Below, piece by piece: positions 45,600-53,560 of a DNA stretch of 63,591 nt. The DNA lies in the NCBI RefSeq assembly GCF_003054325.1, contig NZ_QBKU01000016.1, positions 1 through 63,591 on the forward strand. The letters run 5' to 3'. Source of the DNA: Sulfitobacter mediterraneus. GTDB taxonomy: Bacteria; Pseudomonadota; Alphaproteobacteria; Rhodobacterales; Rhodobacteraceae. A program made the position numbers and the translations under genes. Within the stretch, counting starts at the first letter, position 1. Each line of letters starts with the position of its first letter. The notes under the pieces are model-generated. The model saw nothing but the letters and a program-made list of their open reading frames with translations, searched no databases and had not been told where the DNA came from.

Positions 45600-45691
45600 T
45601 TGGGGATAACCTATTGGAATAACTTGTGTATTTCCTGTGGGGAAGTGGGTTTTGATCCCTGATCCCAAAGGCTTGGCACCTTGGGGATAAC
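45600..45691. repeat. DnaA-box-like cluster
   Basis: TTGGGGATAAC occurs twice exactly (45600-45610 and 45681-45691). Between them lie TTGGAATAA (45614-45622) and TGTGGGGAA (from 45635). Read on the minus strand these are TTATCCCCA, TTATTCCAA and TTCCCCACA: one to two mismatches from the DnaA box TTATCCACA, and three contain TCCCCA, the core of Caulobacter W-boxes. It may be a DnaA-responsive element. Confidence 0.45.
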
Positions 45692-45699
45692 TTCGCCAA

Positions 45700-46566
45700 T
45701 TATTTGCGTTTTACGGGTCGCATCAGGCCTTCTTGGGCCACGCTGGCCACCAATTGGCCATTCTGGCTATAGATTGCGCCACGGTTAAACCCTCGTGCGC
45801 CGCCTGTCCATGGGGCATCGAGATCATAAAGATGCCAGTCGGAAAATTCGATCGGCGCATGAAACCACATGGCGTGATCCAGGCTTGCGGTCATCACATT
45901 GCCTTTGAACCAGGTCAGGCCATGCGGGCGCAGGGACGATCCCAAAAGGTTCATGTCAGAAGCATAAGCCAGCAGGCAATGTTGCATCTGCGGTGACTGC
46001 CCCTTGGCCGCCTCCATCCGGAACCAAAGCTGGTTCACGTCGCTCTCTACCTCCGGGTCGAACATATCGCGCGGCGCCACCTCGCGCAGTTCAATCGGAC
46101 GCTCGCGCAGGAACTCTTCGCGGTACTTTTCCGGAATACGATCCACATAGGCCTCGCGGGCCTCGGCCCGTGACGGCCAATCCTCGGGCTTACCAACCTC
46201 GCGCATCGGGTGCTGATAATCCCACCCGTCCTCTTGCACATGAAACGAGGCCGAGAGGTTAAAAATCTGTTTGCCATGCTGGATCGCCACAACACGCCGG
46301 GTCGTGAAACTGCCGCCATCGCGGGCGCGGTCCACCTGATAGATCACCGGAATGCTCGGATCGCCGGGGCGGATGAAATAGGCATGCAGGGAATGGCACA
46401 GCCGGTCCTCCACCGTGCGATAGGCCGCCATGAGGGCCTGCGCGATCACCTGCCCGCCAAAGATCCGCGTCGTCGTCTCGCCGCCCGATCCAAGGCCGCG
46501 AAACATATCGACCTCAAGCTGTTCGATGTCCAAAAGCTCAAGCAGTTTATCGGCAACGGATGTCAT
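45700..46566 (-). CDS. tesB: Acyl-CoA thioesterase II
   Basis: The 288-residue double hot-dog thioesterase hydrolyses medium- and long-chain acyl-CoA. Recognisable are TRIFGGQVIAQALMAA, HSLHAYFIRPGD, FTTRRVVAIQHGKQIFNLSASF, the active-site Asp region ASLDHAMWFH and the C-terminal RGFNRGAIYSQNGQLVASVAQEG typical of TesB. It follows the acetoacetyl-CoA synthetase gene by 9 bp on the minus strand, so both are probably co-transcribed. It should release CoA from surplus or dead-end acyl-CoA. Confidence 0.92.
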   Translation of the reverse strand: MTSVADKLLELLDIEQLEVDMFRGLGSGGETTTRIFGGQVIAQALMAAYRTVEDRLCHSLHAYFIRPGDPSIPVIYQVDRARDGGSFTTRRVVAIQHGKQIFNLSASFHVQEDGWDYQHPMREVGKPEDWPSRAEAREAYVDRIPEKYREEFLRERPIELREVAPRDMFDPEVESDVNQLWFRMEAAKGQSPQMQHCLLAYASDMNLLGSSLRPHGLTWFKGNVMTASLDHAMWFHAPIEFSDWHLYDLDAPWTGGARGFNRGAIYSQNGQLVASVAQEGLMRPVKRK

Positions 46567-46575
46567 GGGCTGGCC

Positions 46576-48531
46576 TCAGGCGTTGGCCCGTGCGTTGGCA
46601 TAGGCGATAAAGAAATCAAAGCAGTCCGGATTGGCCATGGAATCGCGATTGACAACCATGTCCGGATCACCGCCAAGCAACAGCTTTTTGACCGGAACCT
46701 CAAGCTTTTTACCTGACAGGGTGCGCGGCACCTCTTTGACCTCGACAATCTCGTTGGGCACAAACCGCGCCGAGACCTGCGCCCGGATCGCCGCGTTGAT
46801 CTTGTCTTTGAGCGCATCATCCACCGCACCGCCCTGCGCCGGCACCACAAAGAGCGGCATAAAGCTGTCCTTGCCCAGAAACTCCAGATCGACCACCAGT
46901 GAATCCAGCACCTCGTCCAGCCCCTCAACCGCCTGATAAATCTCGGCGCTGCCAAGGCGCAGGCCCTTGCGGTTGATCGTGGCGTCCGATCGGCCATAGA
47001 TCACACTGGCCCCGCCTCCATCGATTGAGATCCAGTCCCCGTGCCGCCAAATGCCGGGATAGGTGTCATAATAGCTTTCGAACAGGCGGCTGCCGTCCTC
47101 ATCGCCCCAGAAAAACAGCGGCATAGAGGGCAAAGGTTCGGTGCAAACCAGTTCGCCCACCTCGCCGACCAGTTCATTGCCAAGGGGGTCATATGCCCGT
47201 ACCGCATTGCCAAGGGCGCGGCATTGCATTTCACCTGCCCTGACCGGCATGCCCGGATGCCCCACCACAAAAGCCCCCGCCAGATCGGTGCCGCCCGACA
47301 GCGGCGCAAGCCAGACGTCGGATTTCACATCGCTGTAGATCCAGTCATAAGTATCGCTCGACAGTGGCGATCCGGTTGAGCCAAGCGAGCGCAGCGCGAC
47401 CAGATCAACCGCCTCACGCGGGATCAACCCGGCCTTCATACATGTGCTGAAATAGGCCGCCCCCGCCCCGAAAAACGTCAGGCCCTCATCGGCGACAAAG
47501 CGCCAGATCACCCCCATATCGGGATGGTTCGGTGCTCCGTCAAACAGCGCCACACGCGCCCCCTGCCCCAGCGCCATCCACTGCGAATTCCACATGATCC
47601 AGCCCGAAGACGTCAGCCAGCAATAGCGGTCCTTGGGCGAAATATCCTTGTGCAGAGACTGCTTTGCCGCCTCCAGGATCACGCCGCCATGGCCATGCAC
47701 AATCGGCTTGGGGTTGCCGGTGGTGCCAGAGGAATAGACAATCCAAAGCGGGTGATCAAAAGCCACATGGGTGCTGGCATATGCGCCCGTACCGTGGATC
47801 AAATCATCCCACGCCACATGGCCACCCGGCAAATCCCCCGCCACGGCAACAGTCACAAAATGATCCACCGAAGGCAGTGCCGCACCAATCTGCGCCAGCA
47901 CATCGCGGCGGTCCGTCATCTTGCCCGCATGCACATAGCCATCCTGCGCAATCAAAACCTTGGGTTCGATCTGGGTAAACCGGTCAAGGATCGCAACATG
48001 GCCCATATCCGGCGCACAAAGCGACCAAACCGCGCCAAGGCTTGCCGTGGCAAGAAAGGCAATCAGCGCCACCTCTGTATTGGGCAGGATCGCGACAACA
48101 CGGTCGCCCTTCTCCACGCCCATCCCGCGCAGATGATCCGCGACAGAGGCAACCTGATCGCGCAATGCGCCCCAGGTTGTCTCACTGCGCCCAAAGGTTT
48201 CCGACTGCACCACCAGCGCAATTTCATCGGGGCGGTTTTCGGCGTGTTTGACGATCTGATCGGCATAGTTCAGCCGCGCACCGGGGCACCATTCTGCGCC
48301 CGGCATTTGCCGTTTGGCGATAAATGTCTCCGGCTGCTGGCTGGCGCGAACGTCAAAAAACTCCCAAATCGCGGACCAGAACCCGTCAAGATCGTCAATG
48401 CTCCACCGCCACATGGCGTTGTAATCGTCAAACGTCAGGTCGCGATTGTCCTGCACCCAGCGTTCAAACTGCGCCATGGTCGAGGCCGCGGCGCGGTCCG
48501 GGCTTGGGGTCCAGAGGATTTTGGCGGTCAC
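46576..48531 (-). CDS. aacS: Acetoacetyl-CoA synthetase
   Basis: The 651-residue adenylate-forming ligase activates acetoacetate, linking ketone-body or poly-3-hydroxybutyrate products to CoA metabolism. The N-terminal MWRWSIDDLDGFWSAIWEFF, GAVWSLCAPDMG, the nucleotide motif YSSGTTGNPKPIVHGHGG and the C-terminal RTLSGKKLEVPVKKLLLG with the catalytic lysine match the family. I take GTG 48531 as start: it overlaps the serine-hydrolase stop (GTGA) and gives the standard length. The longer frame upstream lies in that gene. Confidence 0.92.
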   Translation of the reverse strand: MTAKILWTPSPDRAAASTMAQFERWVQDNRDLTFDDYNAMWRWSIDDLDGFWSAIWEFFDVRASQQPETFIAKRQMPGAEWCPGARLNYADQIVKHAENRPDEIALVVQSETFGRSETTWGALRDQVASVADHLRGMGVEKGDRVVAILPNTEVALIAFLATASLGAVWSLCAPDMGHVAILDRFTQIEPKVLIAQDGYVHAGKMTDRRDVLAQIGAALPSVDHFVTVAVAGDLPGGHVAWDDLIHGTGAYASTHVAFDHPLWIVYSSGTTGNPKPIVHGHGGVILEAAKQSLHKDISPKDRYCWLTSSGWIMWNSQWMALGQGARVALFDGAPNHPDMGVIWRFVADEGLTFFGAGAAYFSTCMKAGLIPREAVDLVALRSLGSTGSPLSSDTYDWIYSDVKSDVWLAPLSGGTDLAGAFVVGHPGMPVRAGEMQCRALGNAVRAYDPLGNELVGEVGELVCTEPLPSMPLFFWGDEDGSRLFESYYDTYPGIWRHGDWISIDGGGASVIYGRSDATINRKGLRLGSAEIYQAVEGLDEVLDSLVVDLEFLGKDSFMPLFVVPAQGGAVDDALKDKINAAIRAQVSARFVPNEIVEVKEVPRTLSGKKLEVPVKKLLLGGDPDMVVNRDSMANPDCFDFFIAYANARANA

Positions 48532-49733
48532 ATCAATGCTCCATGTACCAACGCCTTGAGCTGGGGACGGGCGGGATAAGAACTGCTGGGTGACAACTGG
48601 GTAAAGAACACCACGCTCAATTCCTCCACCGGATCTATCCAGAAAAAGGTCGAGGCCATGCCGCCCCAACTGAAATCGCCCACCGATCCGGGGCTGCGGG
48701 CACGGCCCGGTTCCAGCACCACCGCGCCGCCAATGCCAAAGCCCATGCCCTCCATCGGCTGCTCGGCAAAGCTTTGCGGACCCATGGATGCAATATCCCC
48801 CGGCAGATGGTTGCGCATCATAAAGGCCAGCGTTTTGGGCGACAAAAGCCCCTGCCCGCCGGTGCGCAACATCTCGGCAAACTTCAGATAATCGTCAATC
48901 GTGCCAACCAGACCGCCACCGCCCGAATGCATGGAGGCGTTGAGGAACGGTGATTTGCTCGCGTGATCCACTTGGCGCAACGGATCACCACCCGTCTTAA
49001 CCGCGCTGACCGAAAAACTGTCGCCGGCCAGCGGCGTATAAAGCGCGGAAAACCGATCAACCGCTTGGGGCGGCACCGAAAATCGGGTCTCGTGCATGCC
49101 CAAAGGTTCAAAAATTTCCTCGGTCAGAAATTGCCCAAGCGTCTTGCCCGTCACCACCTCAATCACCCGGCCCAGTACATCAATGCCCACCGAATATTCC
49201 CAGCGGCTGCCCGGTCGAAACGCAAGCGGCAGCGCGGCAACGCGGTCTGTCATCGCAGCCAGCGGTCCCTGATCAGGCTTGAACAACAGATCCTCGCCGT
49301 CCATCGCCCGTGCCAACAGGCCGGGATTAAACGGATAGCTGAGACCCGATGTATGGGTCGCCAATTGGTGCAGCGTTGGCGGGGCGCAGGGTTCGGTCTG
49401 CGAAATATCCGCCGCATCCGGGATCAGGCACCGTGCCTCGGCAAAGGATGGAATGAAATCCGACACCGGCGCATCAAGGTGAAATAGCCCCCGCTCCGCC
49501 AGCATCATCAAGGCCACCGAGGTGATCGGTTTGGTCATTGAATAAATCCGCGCCACGGTATCCCGCTCAAACGGCAGGCCCGCCGCCATGTCGCGCATTC
49601 CGCAGCTGTGGAAATACTGTTCCGCGCCGCCCTTGGCGATCAAAACCGAACAGCCGGCAAAACGGTCCTTGTCCAGATATGACTGCATCCACGTCCCGAT
49701 CCGGGTCAACCTGCCTGCGTCAAATCTGCTCAT
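48528..49733 (-). CDS. Serine hydrolase of the beta-lactamase/esterase EstB family
   Basis: The 401-residue class-C-beta-lactamase-fold hydrolase has the SxxK motif SMTK at Ser65-Lys68, the YxN-type tyrosine in EYSVGIDVLG and a C-terminal GGMASTFFW segment in place of KTG. Relatives are esterases or lactonases rather than resistance enzymes, and there is no signal peptide. It is translationally coupled to acetoacetyl-CoA synthetase (4-bp overlap), so it could supply a hydroxy- or oxo-acid by ester or lactone hydrolysis. This is inferred from context. Confidence 0.85.
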   Translation of the reverse strand: MSRFDAGRLTRIGTWMQSYLDKDRFAGCSVLIAKGGAEQYFHSCGMRDMAAGLPFERDTVARIYSMTKPITSVALMMLAERGLFHLDAPVSDFIPSFAEARCLIPDAADISQTEPCAPPTLHQLATHTSGLSYPFNPGLLARAMDGEDLLFKPDQGPLAAMTDRVAALPLAFRPGSRWEYSVGIDVLGRVIEVVTGKTLGQFLTEEIFEPLGMHETRFSVPPQAVDRFSALYTPLAGDSFSVSAVKTGGDPLRQVDHASKSPFLNASMHSGGGGLVGTIDDYLKFAEMLRTGGQGLLSPKTLAFMMRNHLPGDIASMGPQSFAEQPMEGMGFGIGGAVVLEPGRARSPGSVGDFSWGGMASTFFWIDPVEELSVVFFTQLSPSSSYPARPQLKALVHGALM

Positions 49734-49757
49734 CTTTGGATTCGCTCCGGGATGGTG

Positions 49758-50459
49758 TTAAACTTCCAACCATTCTTTGCGCACATCGTCACGTTCGCGC
49801 AACTCTGCCGGTGTGCCCTCAAACACCACCTGACCATGGCCCATGACATAAACGCGGTGCGCAATATCCATGGCAATGGCCAGTTTCTGTTCCACCAGAA
49901 GGGTCGAAATTCCGCGATTTGCGATCTCTTGCAGCACCTCGGCCACCTTCATCGTCATCTGCGGCGACAGACCCTCTGTCGGCTCGTCGATCATCACAAA
50001 CTCAGGATCCCCCATCAAGGTCCGGCACATGGTCAACATCTGCTGTTCACCGCCAGACAACACCGATGCCTCAACATCCGCGCGTTCATTCAGGTTCGAG
50101 AACATGTCGAACATGTTCTGCATCGACCAGCGCCCCTCGCCATCCTTCTGCCCCGGCTTGAGGCCAAGGATCAGGTTCTGGCGGGTCGTCAAACCGGGGA
50201 AAATATCCCGGTTCTCGGGCACATATCCGATGCCCATATTGGCTATTTCAAAGGCTTTCTTGCCTGCGATTTCCTGACCTCTGAACTTGACCGAACCTTT
50301 CGGCTCGACCTCGCCCATTATCGCCTTGCAGGTGGTGGACCGGCCCACGCCATTGCGCCCCAGAAGCGCGACAATCTCGCCTTCCTGCACATTCATGTTC
50401 ACACCCTGAAGGATGTGCGACTTGCCATAATAGGCATGCATATCTGTGATTTCGATCAT
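49758..50459 (-). CDS. livF: Liv-type ABC transporter ATP-binding protein LivF (second system)
   Basis: The 233-residue ATPase has signature LSGGEQQMLTMCRTL and Walker B FVMIDEPTEGLSP. Its Walker A reads GRNGVGRST (residues 34-42), with Arg40 where lysine normally binds the phosphates. I recall such GR[ST] variants in related alphaproteobacterial LivF proteins, so the gene is probably functional. It starts in an ATGA overlap with livG and ends the minus-strand operon livKHMGF. Confidence 0.92.
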   Translation of the reverse strand: MIEITDMHAYYGKSHILQGVNMNVQEGEIVALLGRNGVGRSTTCKAIMGEVEPKGSVKFRGQEIAGKKAFEIANMGIGYVPENRDIFPGLTTRQNLILGLKPGQKDGEGRWSMQNMFDMFSNLNERADVEASVLSGGEQQMLTMCRTLMGDPEFVMIDEPTEGLSPQMTMKVAEVLQEIANRGISTLLVEQKLAIAMDIAHRVYVMGHGQVVFEGTPAELRERDDVRKEWLEV

Positions 50460-51220
50460 CAGTGTTCTGCCTCCAATGCGGCACCCAGATAGGCCTCTTG
50501 TACCTTGGGGTCTGCGCGAACGTCTTCGGGTTTGCCCGTCGCAATGATTTCGCCGTAAACCAGCACGCTGATCCGGTCAGCAAGGCCAAAGACCACGCCC
50601 ATGTCATGTTCCACCATGATCAGGGTTTTGCCCTCAGTGACCTTCATAATCAGGTCGGTGATATAGTCTGTCTCCGAATGGCTCATCCCGGCGGTGGGTT
50701 CATCCAGCATGATCACATCCGCGCCGCCCGCGATGGTGATCCCGATCTCCAGCGCCCGCTGTTCGGCATAAGACAAGGTGCCCGCAGGCAAATCGCGCCG
50801 TTCCAGCAAATTGATCTGTTCAAGGATCGCTTCGGCGCCCTCGGTCAAGGCGCGGCTGCGGTTCACAAGGTTCCAGAACGAATATTTGTACCCCTGCGAC
50901 CACAGCAAAGCGCAGCGCACGTTCTCAAACACCGTCATCTTGGGAAAGATATTGGTGATCTGGAAAGACCGCGACAGGCCTTTGCGATTGATCTGATAGG
51001 GCTCCAGCCCCGCCAAATCCTCGCCGTGCAATTTCACCGTGCCAGCGGAGGGCGGAAACCGCGCCGTGATCAGGTTGAACAGCGTCGATTTGCCCGCGCC
51101 GTTTGGCCCGATGATCGCGTGCCGCTCGGCCTTGCCAATCGACAGATCAATGCCGCGGATGATTTCAGCCTTGCCAAAGCTTTTCTTCAGCCCGGTCAGT
51201 TCAAGTGCTGCTGTGCTCAT
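50459..51220 (-). CDS. livG: Liv-type ABC transporter ATP-binding protein LivG (second system)
   Basis: The 253-residue ATPase has canonical Walker A GPNGAGKST, the signature variant TLSYAEQRALEIG, Walker B VIMLDEPTAGMS and H-loop VEHDMGVVFGLAD. The ATG at 51220 is chosen from family length; 36 upstream codons lie inside livM. It pairs with the Arg-type LivF, so at least one composite ATP site keeps the catalytic lysine. Confidence 0.92.
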   Translation of the reverse strand: MSTAALELTGLKKSFGKAEIIRGIDLSIGKAERHAIIGPNGAGKSTLFNLITARFPPSAGTVKLHGEDLAGLEPYQINRKGLSRSFQITNIFPKMTVFENVRCALLWSQGYKYSFWNLVNRSRALTEGAEAILEQINLLERRDLPAGTLSYAEQRALEIGITIAGGADVIMLDEPTAGMSHSETDYITDLIMKVTEGKTLIMVEHDMGVVFGLADRISVLVYGEIIATGKPEDVRADPKVQEAYLGAALEAEH

Positions 51221-52515
51221 GACGCACCTCCCGCCGTGTTGGCCTCGTCCCATGCTTCTTTCATTGCCGGTGCGGTGGCCCGCGCCACCCCAAGACCAAC
51301 AGCCGCGACAATGCCCGCGATCAGCCATGGCATCACCGTGTGACTGTCAAAGGTGGTCCAGAACAGGGTCATCTCATGATCGCCTTTGGCCGCATGCCGG
51401 AAGTGAAAGGTCATCTCGATCAGGGCACAAACCCCCAGAACCCCAATCGCGCCGGGGATCAATGTCTTGATATAGGGCATGACCAATCCGCCAGCCTTGC
51501 CCAACCTCAGGGCCGGCACATGCATCATCATCAGACCTGCCAAACCGCCGGGGAAGAACATCACAGTCGCCAGGAACAACCCGCCAACGTAGATCGCCCA
51601 AAGTTCGGTCTGAAGGCTGAGCACGGTTTGCAGCAGGGTAAACGCAATCGCCCCGATGATCGGCCCAAAGAAGAACCCGACACCGCCAAGGAAGGTCACC
51701 AGCAGGATCACACCCGATGAGGTTGCGTTGAGGTTTTCTTCGGTCAGGATCTCATAGCTGATCGCAAAGAGCCCGCCTGCAATCCCGCAGAAAAAGCCCG
51801 ACGCGCAGAAGCTGTAGAACCGGACCCAACGTGCGGAATAGCCAAGGAACTGCGCCCGTTCAGGATTGTCGCGCACCGCATTGGCCATCCGGCCCACCGG
51901 CGTGCGCGAGAACAGATACATCAGCACCGCCGACAGCATCAGCCAGAAAGAAATCAGATAATACACTTCAATCTGCTTGAGGAACTCGACCCCGAAGAAC
52001 GGCAAACCATAGGTCCGGTCGCCCGAGATCCCTTCTTCTCCGCCAAAGAAGGCCACGATGATCACGGAACAGGCCGCAATCAATTCGCCCACCCCAAGCG
52101 AGATCATCGCGAACCGCGTGCCCGCGCCAGAGGTCGAGAAAGAGCCAATGATCATCGCGAACCCCATGCCGAACAGACCACCAAACAGCGGCAGCAGCGG
52201 CAGTGGGAAGGCAAGGCCAAAGTCCTCGATGTAGTTCATCAGGTGCATACAGAAAAACCCGCCAAGACCCATGTAAACCGCATGGCCAAAGGACAACATG
52301 CCCCCCTGCCCCAGCAGCATGTTATAGGCCAGCGCAAAAACCACCGTGATCCACATCTGGTTCATGATCGTCAGCGCCGAATTGGAGGTAAAGATGTAGG
52401 GCATCACCAACAATGCAATGGCCGCCACAATCCATGGGCCAAGGGTCAATGTCATCGAACCGGCCCGCATCCGCTGGGCTGGTTTGCTCGGATCTGTCTT
52501 CAGCTGATCGTTCAT
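51217..52515 (-). CDS. livM: Liv-type ABC transporter permease LivM with C-terminal extension (second system)
   Basis: The 432-residue permease has the LivM core (FALAYNMLLGQGGMLSFGHAVYMGLGGFFCMHLM and coupling loop AVRDNPERAQFLGYS). Compared with the first LivM (328 residues) it has about 90 more residues at the C-terminus with two further hydrophobic segments (TLIPGAIGVLGVCALIEM and PWLIAGIVAAVGLGVA). Its ends overlap livH and livG by 4 bp. The extension is of unknown purpose. Confidence 0.9.
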   Translation of the reverse strand: MNDQLKTDPSKPAQRMRAGSMTLTLGPWIVAAIALLVMPYIFTSNSALTIMNQMWITVVFALAYNMLLGQGGMLSFGHAVYMGLGGFFCMHLMNYIEDFGLAFPLPLLPLFGGLFGMGFAMIIGSFSTSGAGTRFAMISLGVGELIAACSVIIVAFFGGEEGISGDRTYGLPFFGVEFLKQIEVYYLISFWLMLSAVLMYLFSRTPVGRMANAVRDNPERAQFLGYSARWVRFYSFCASGFFCGIAGGLFAISYEILTEENLNATSSGVILLVTFLGGVGFFFGPIIGAIAFTLLQTVLSLQTELWAIYVGGLFLATVMFFPGGLAGLMMMHVPALRLGKAGGLVMPYIKTLIPGAIGVLGVCALIEMTFHFRHAAKGDHEMTLFWTTFDSHTVMPWLIAGIVAAVGLGVARATAPAMKEAWDEANTAGGAS

Positions 52516-53468
52516 GATTCACGCTTTCCGAAGAGGCCCGCTGGGCGGAAGATCAGGATCAGCACCATCAGGATATAGGGCAGGATATCTGCAATCTGTG
52601 GGCTGGTGACGGTCCATAGGTCGCGGAACATATTGTCGCTCAGGTTCTCAGGTGTGGCGATGCCGATCCCGTTCAGGATATCAGACATCGCGATGTTGTA
52701 GGATTTGGCAAAGGTCGTGATCCAGCCGATCAGCAGAGAGGCCACAAGCGCCCCCCAAAGCGATCCGAGACCGCCAATCACAATGGTCACAAACACGATC
52801 GAGCCAAGCACAAAGGCCATGCCCGGAAACGTGCCCAGAACCGGCCCGGCAATCACACCGGCCACCCCGGCCAATGCTGTGCCCACACCAAACACACCCA
52901 TAAAGATCAACGGCACATTGTGCCCCAGCGCCTCAACCGTGCGCGGATAGCTGAGCGCGGCCTGAATGATCATGCCAACCCGTGTTTTGGTCAGGACATA
53001 GAGCAGCCCCATGAAGATCCCGACCGAAATGAAGATCATAAAGATCTTGTAGGCAGGGATCGAATTGCCCGCGATGGAAAAGGCAGTGAAATTCAAAATA
53101 TCGGGGATGTCATAGGCCATCTGGTTCTTGCCCCAGACAAACTGCACCAGCTCTTCGATCAGCAGCGCCAGACCAAAGGTGAAAATCAGCTCGGGCACGT
53201 GGCCGTATTGGTGGACCCGCCTGAGGCCGTATCTTTCGACACCTGCCCCCATCACACCCACGATCAAGGGCGCAATCAACAAGCCAACCCAAAACCCAAG
53301 GGCGAGGCTGATCTGATAGGCAAAATAGGCGCCCAGCATGTAAAAGCTGGCATGTGCAAAGTTCAGCACGCCCATCATAGAGAAAATAAGCGTCAGGCCG
53401 GCGGAAAGCATGAACAACAGCAATCCGGTCACAAGCCCGTCGATCACATTGACGAGGATGAGTTCCAT
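52512..53468 (-). CDS. livH: Liv-type ABC transporter permease LivH (second system)
   Basis: The 318-residue permease starts MELILVNVIDGLVTGLLLFMLSAGLTLIFSMMGVLNFAHASFYMLGAYFAY, a clear LivH N-terminus, and has the LSYPRTVEALGHNVP coupling region. It is co-transcribed with livK upstream, separated by 92 bp containing a perfect 13-bp hairpin (53507-53537), and overlaps livM by 4 bp. Confidence 0.92.
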   Translation of the reverse strand: MELILVNVIDGLVTGLLLFMLSAGLTLIFSMMGVLNFAHASFYMLGAYFAYQISLALGFWVGLLIAPLIVGVMGAGVERYGLRRVHQYGHVPELIFTFGLALLIEELVQFVWGKNQMAYDIPDILNFTAFSIAGNSIPAYKIFMIFISVGIFMGLLYVLTKTRVGMIIQAALSYPRTVEALGHNVPLIFMGVFGVGTALAGVAGVIAGPVLGTFPGMAFVLGSIVFVTIVIGGLGSLWGALVASLLIGWITTFAKSYNIAMSDILNGIGIATPENLSDNMFRDLWTVTSPQIADILPYILMVLILIFRPAGLFGKRES

Positions 53469-53506
53469 CAGGTCCCCCGAGGGATAGGATATTTATTTGC
53501 AATGAG

Positions 53507-53537
53507 TTCCGCACCGCTGTGTGTCAGCGGTGCGGAA
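53507..53537 (-). other. Intercistronic hairpin between livK and livH (second system)
   Basis: TTCCGCACCGCTG and CAGCGGTGCGGAA pair perfectly over 13 bp around a TGTGT loop, in the livK-livH gap. No T-run follows on the minus strand, which argues for mRNA stabilisation of the livK part. Confidence 0.72.
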
Positions 53538-53560
53538 AAGAAGAGAAGAACGCTCAGGTC

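Larger units (their letters stand above)
45177..45699. other. Structured non-coding region, possible minus-strand RNA
   Basis: This gene-free stretch of about 520 bp lies between a plus-strand and a minus-strand operon end. It holds many stable hairpins: GGCTC-TAC-GAGCC (45286-45298), GCAAG/CTTGC arms near 45303-45323, and GGGTC-TTGC-GACCC (45514-45527), which reads GGGTC-GCAA-GACCC with a GNRA loop on the minus strand. The minus strand ends in a terminator (45243-45177). A minus-strand motif GGTCTTTGACA (about 45358-45348) resembles rRNA-leader boxA. Reading frames of 127-143 codons here have no protein-like composition. No tRNA, tmRNA, RNase P or 4.5S signature was recognised. Confidence 0.55.

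Noticed and set aside
45110..45662. Overlapping 127-143 codon frames in the 45.2-45.7 kb spacer
   Set aside because: The translations are rich in Arg/Ser/Pro with no order, they cross several perfect hairpins, and two frames are open at once, as expected for structured non-coding DNA.
48528..49733. Beta-lactamase resistance gene
   Set aside because: No signal peptide, no KTG motif, and translational coupling to acetoacetyl-CoA synthetase; an esterase-type serine hydrolase is more likely.
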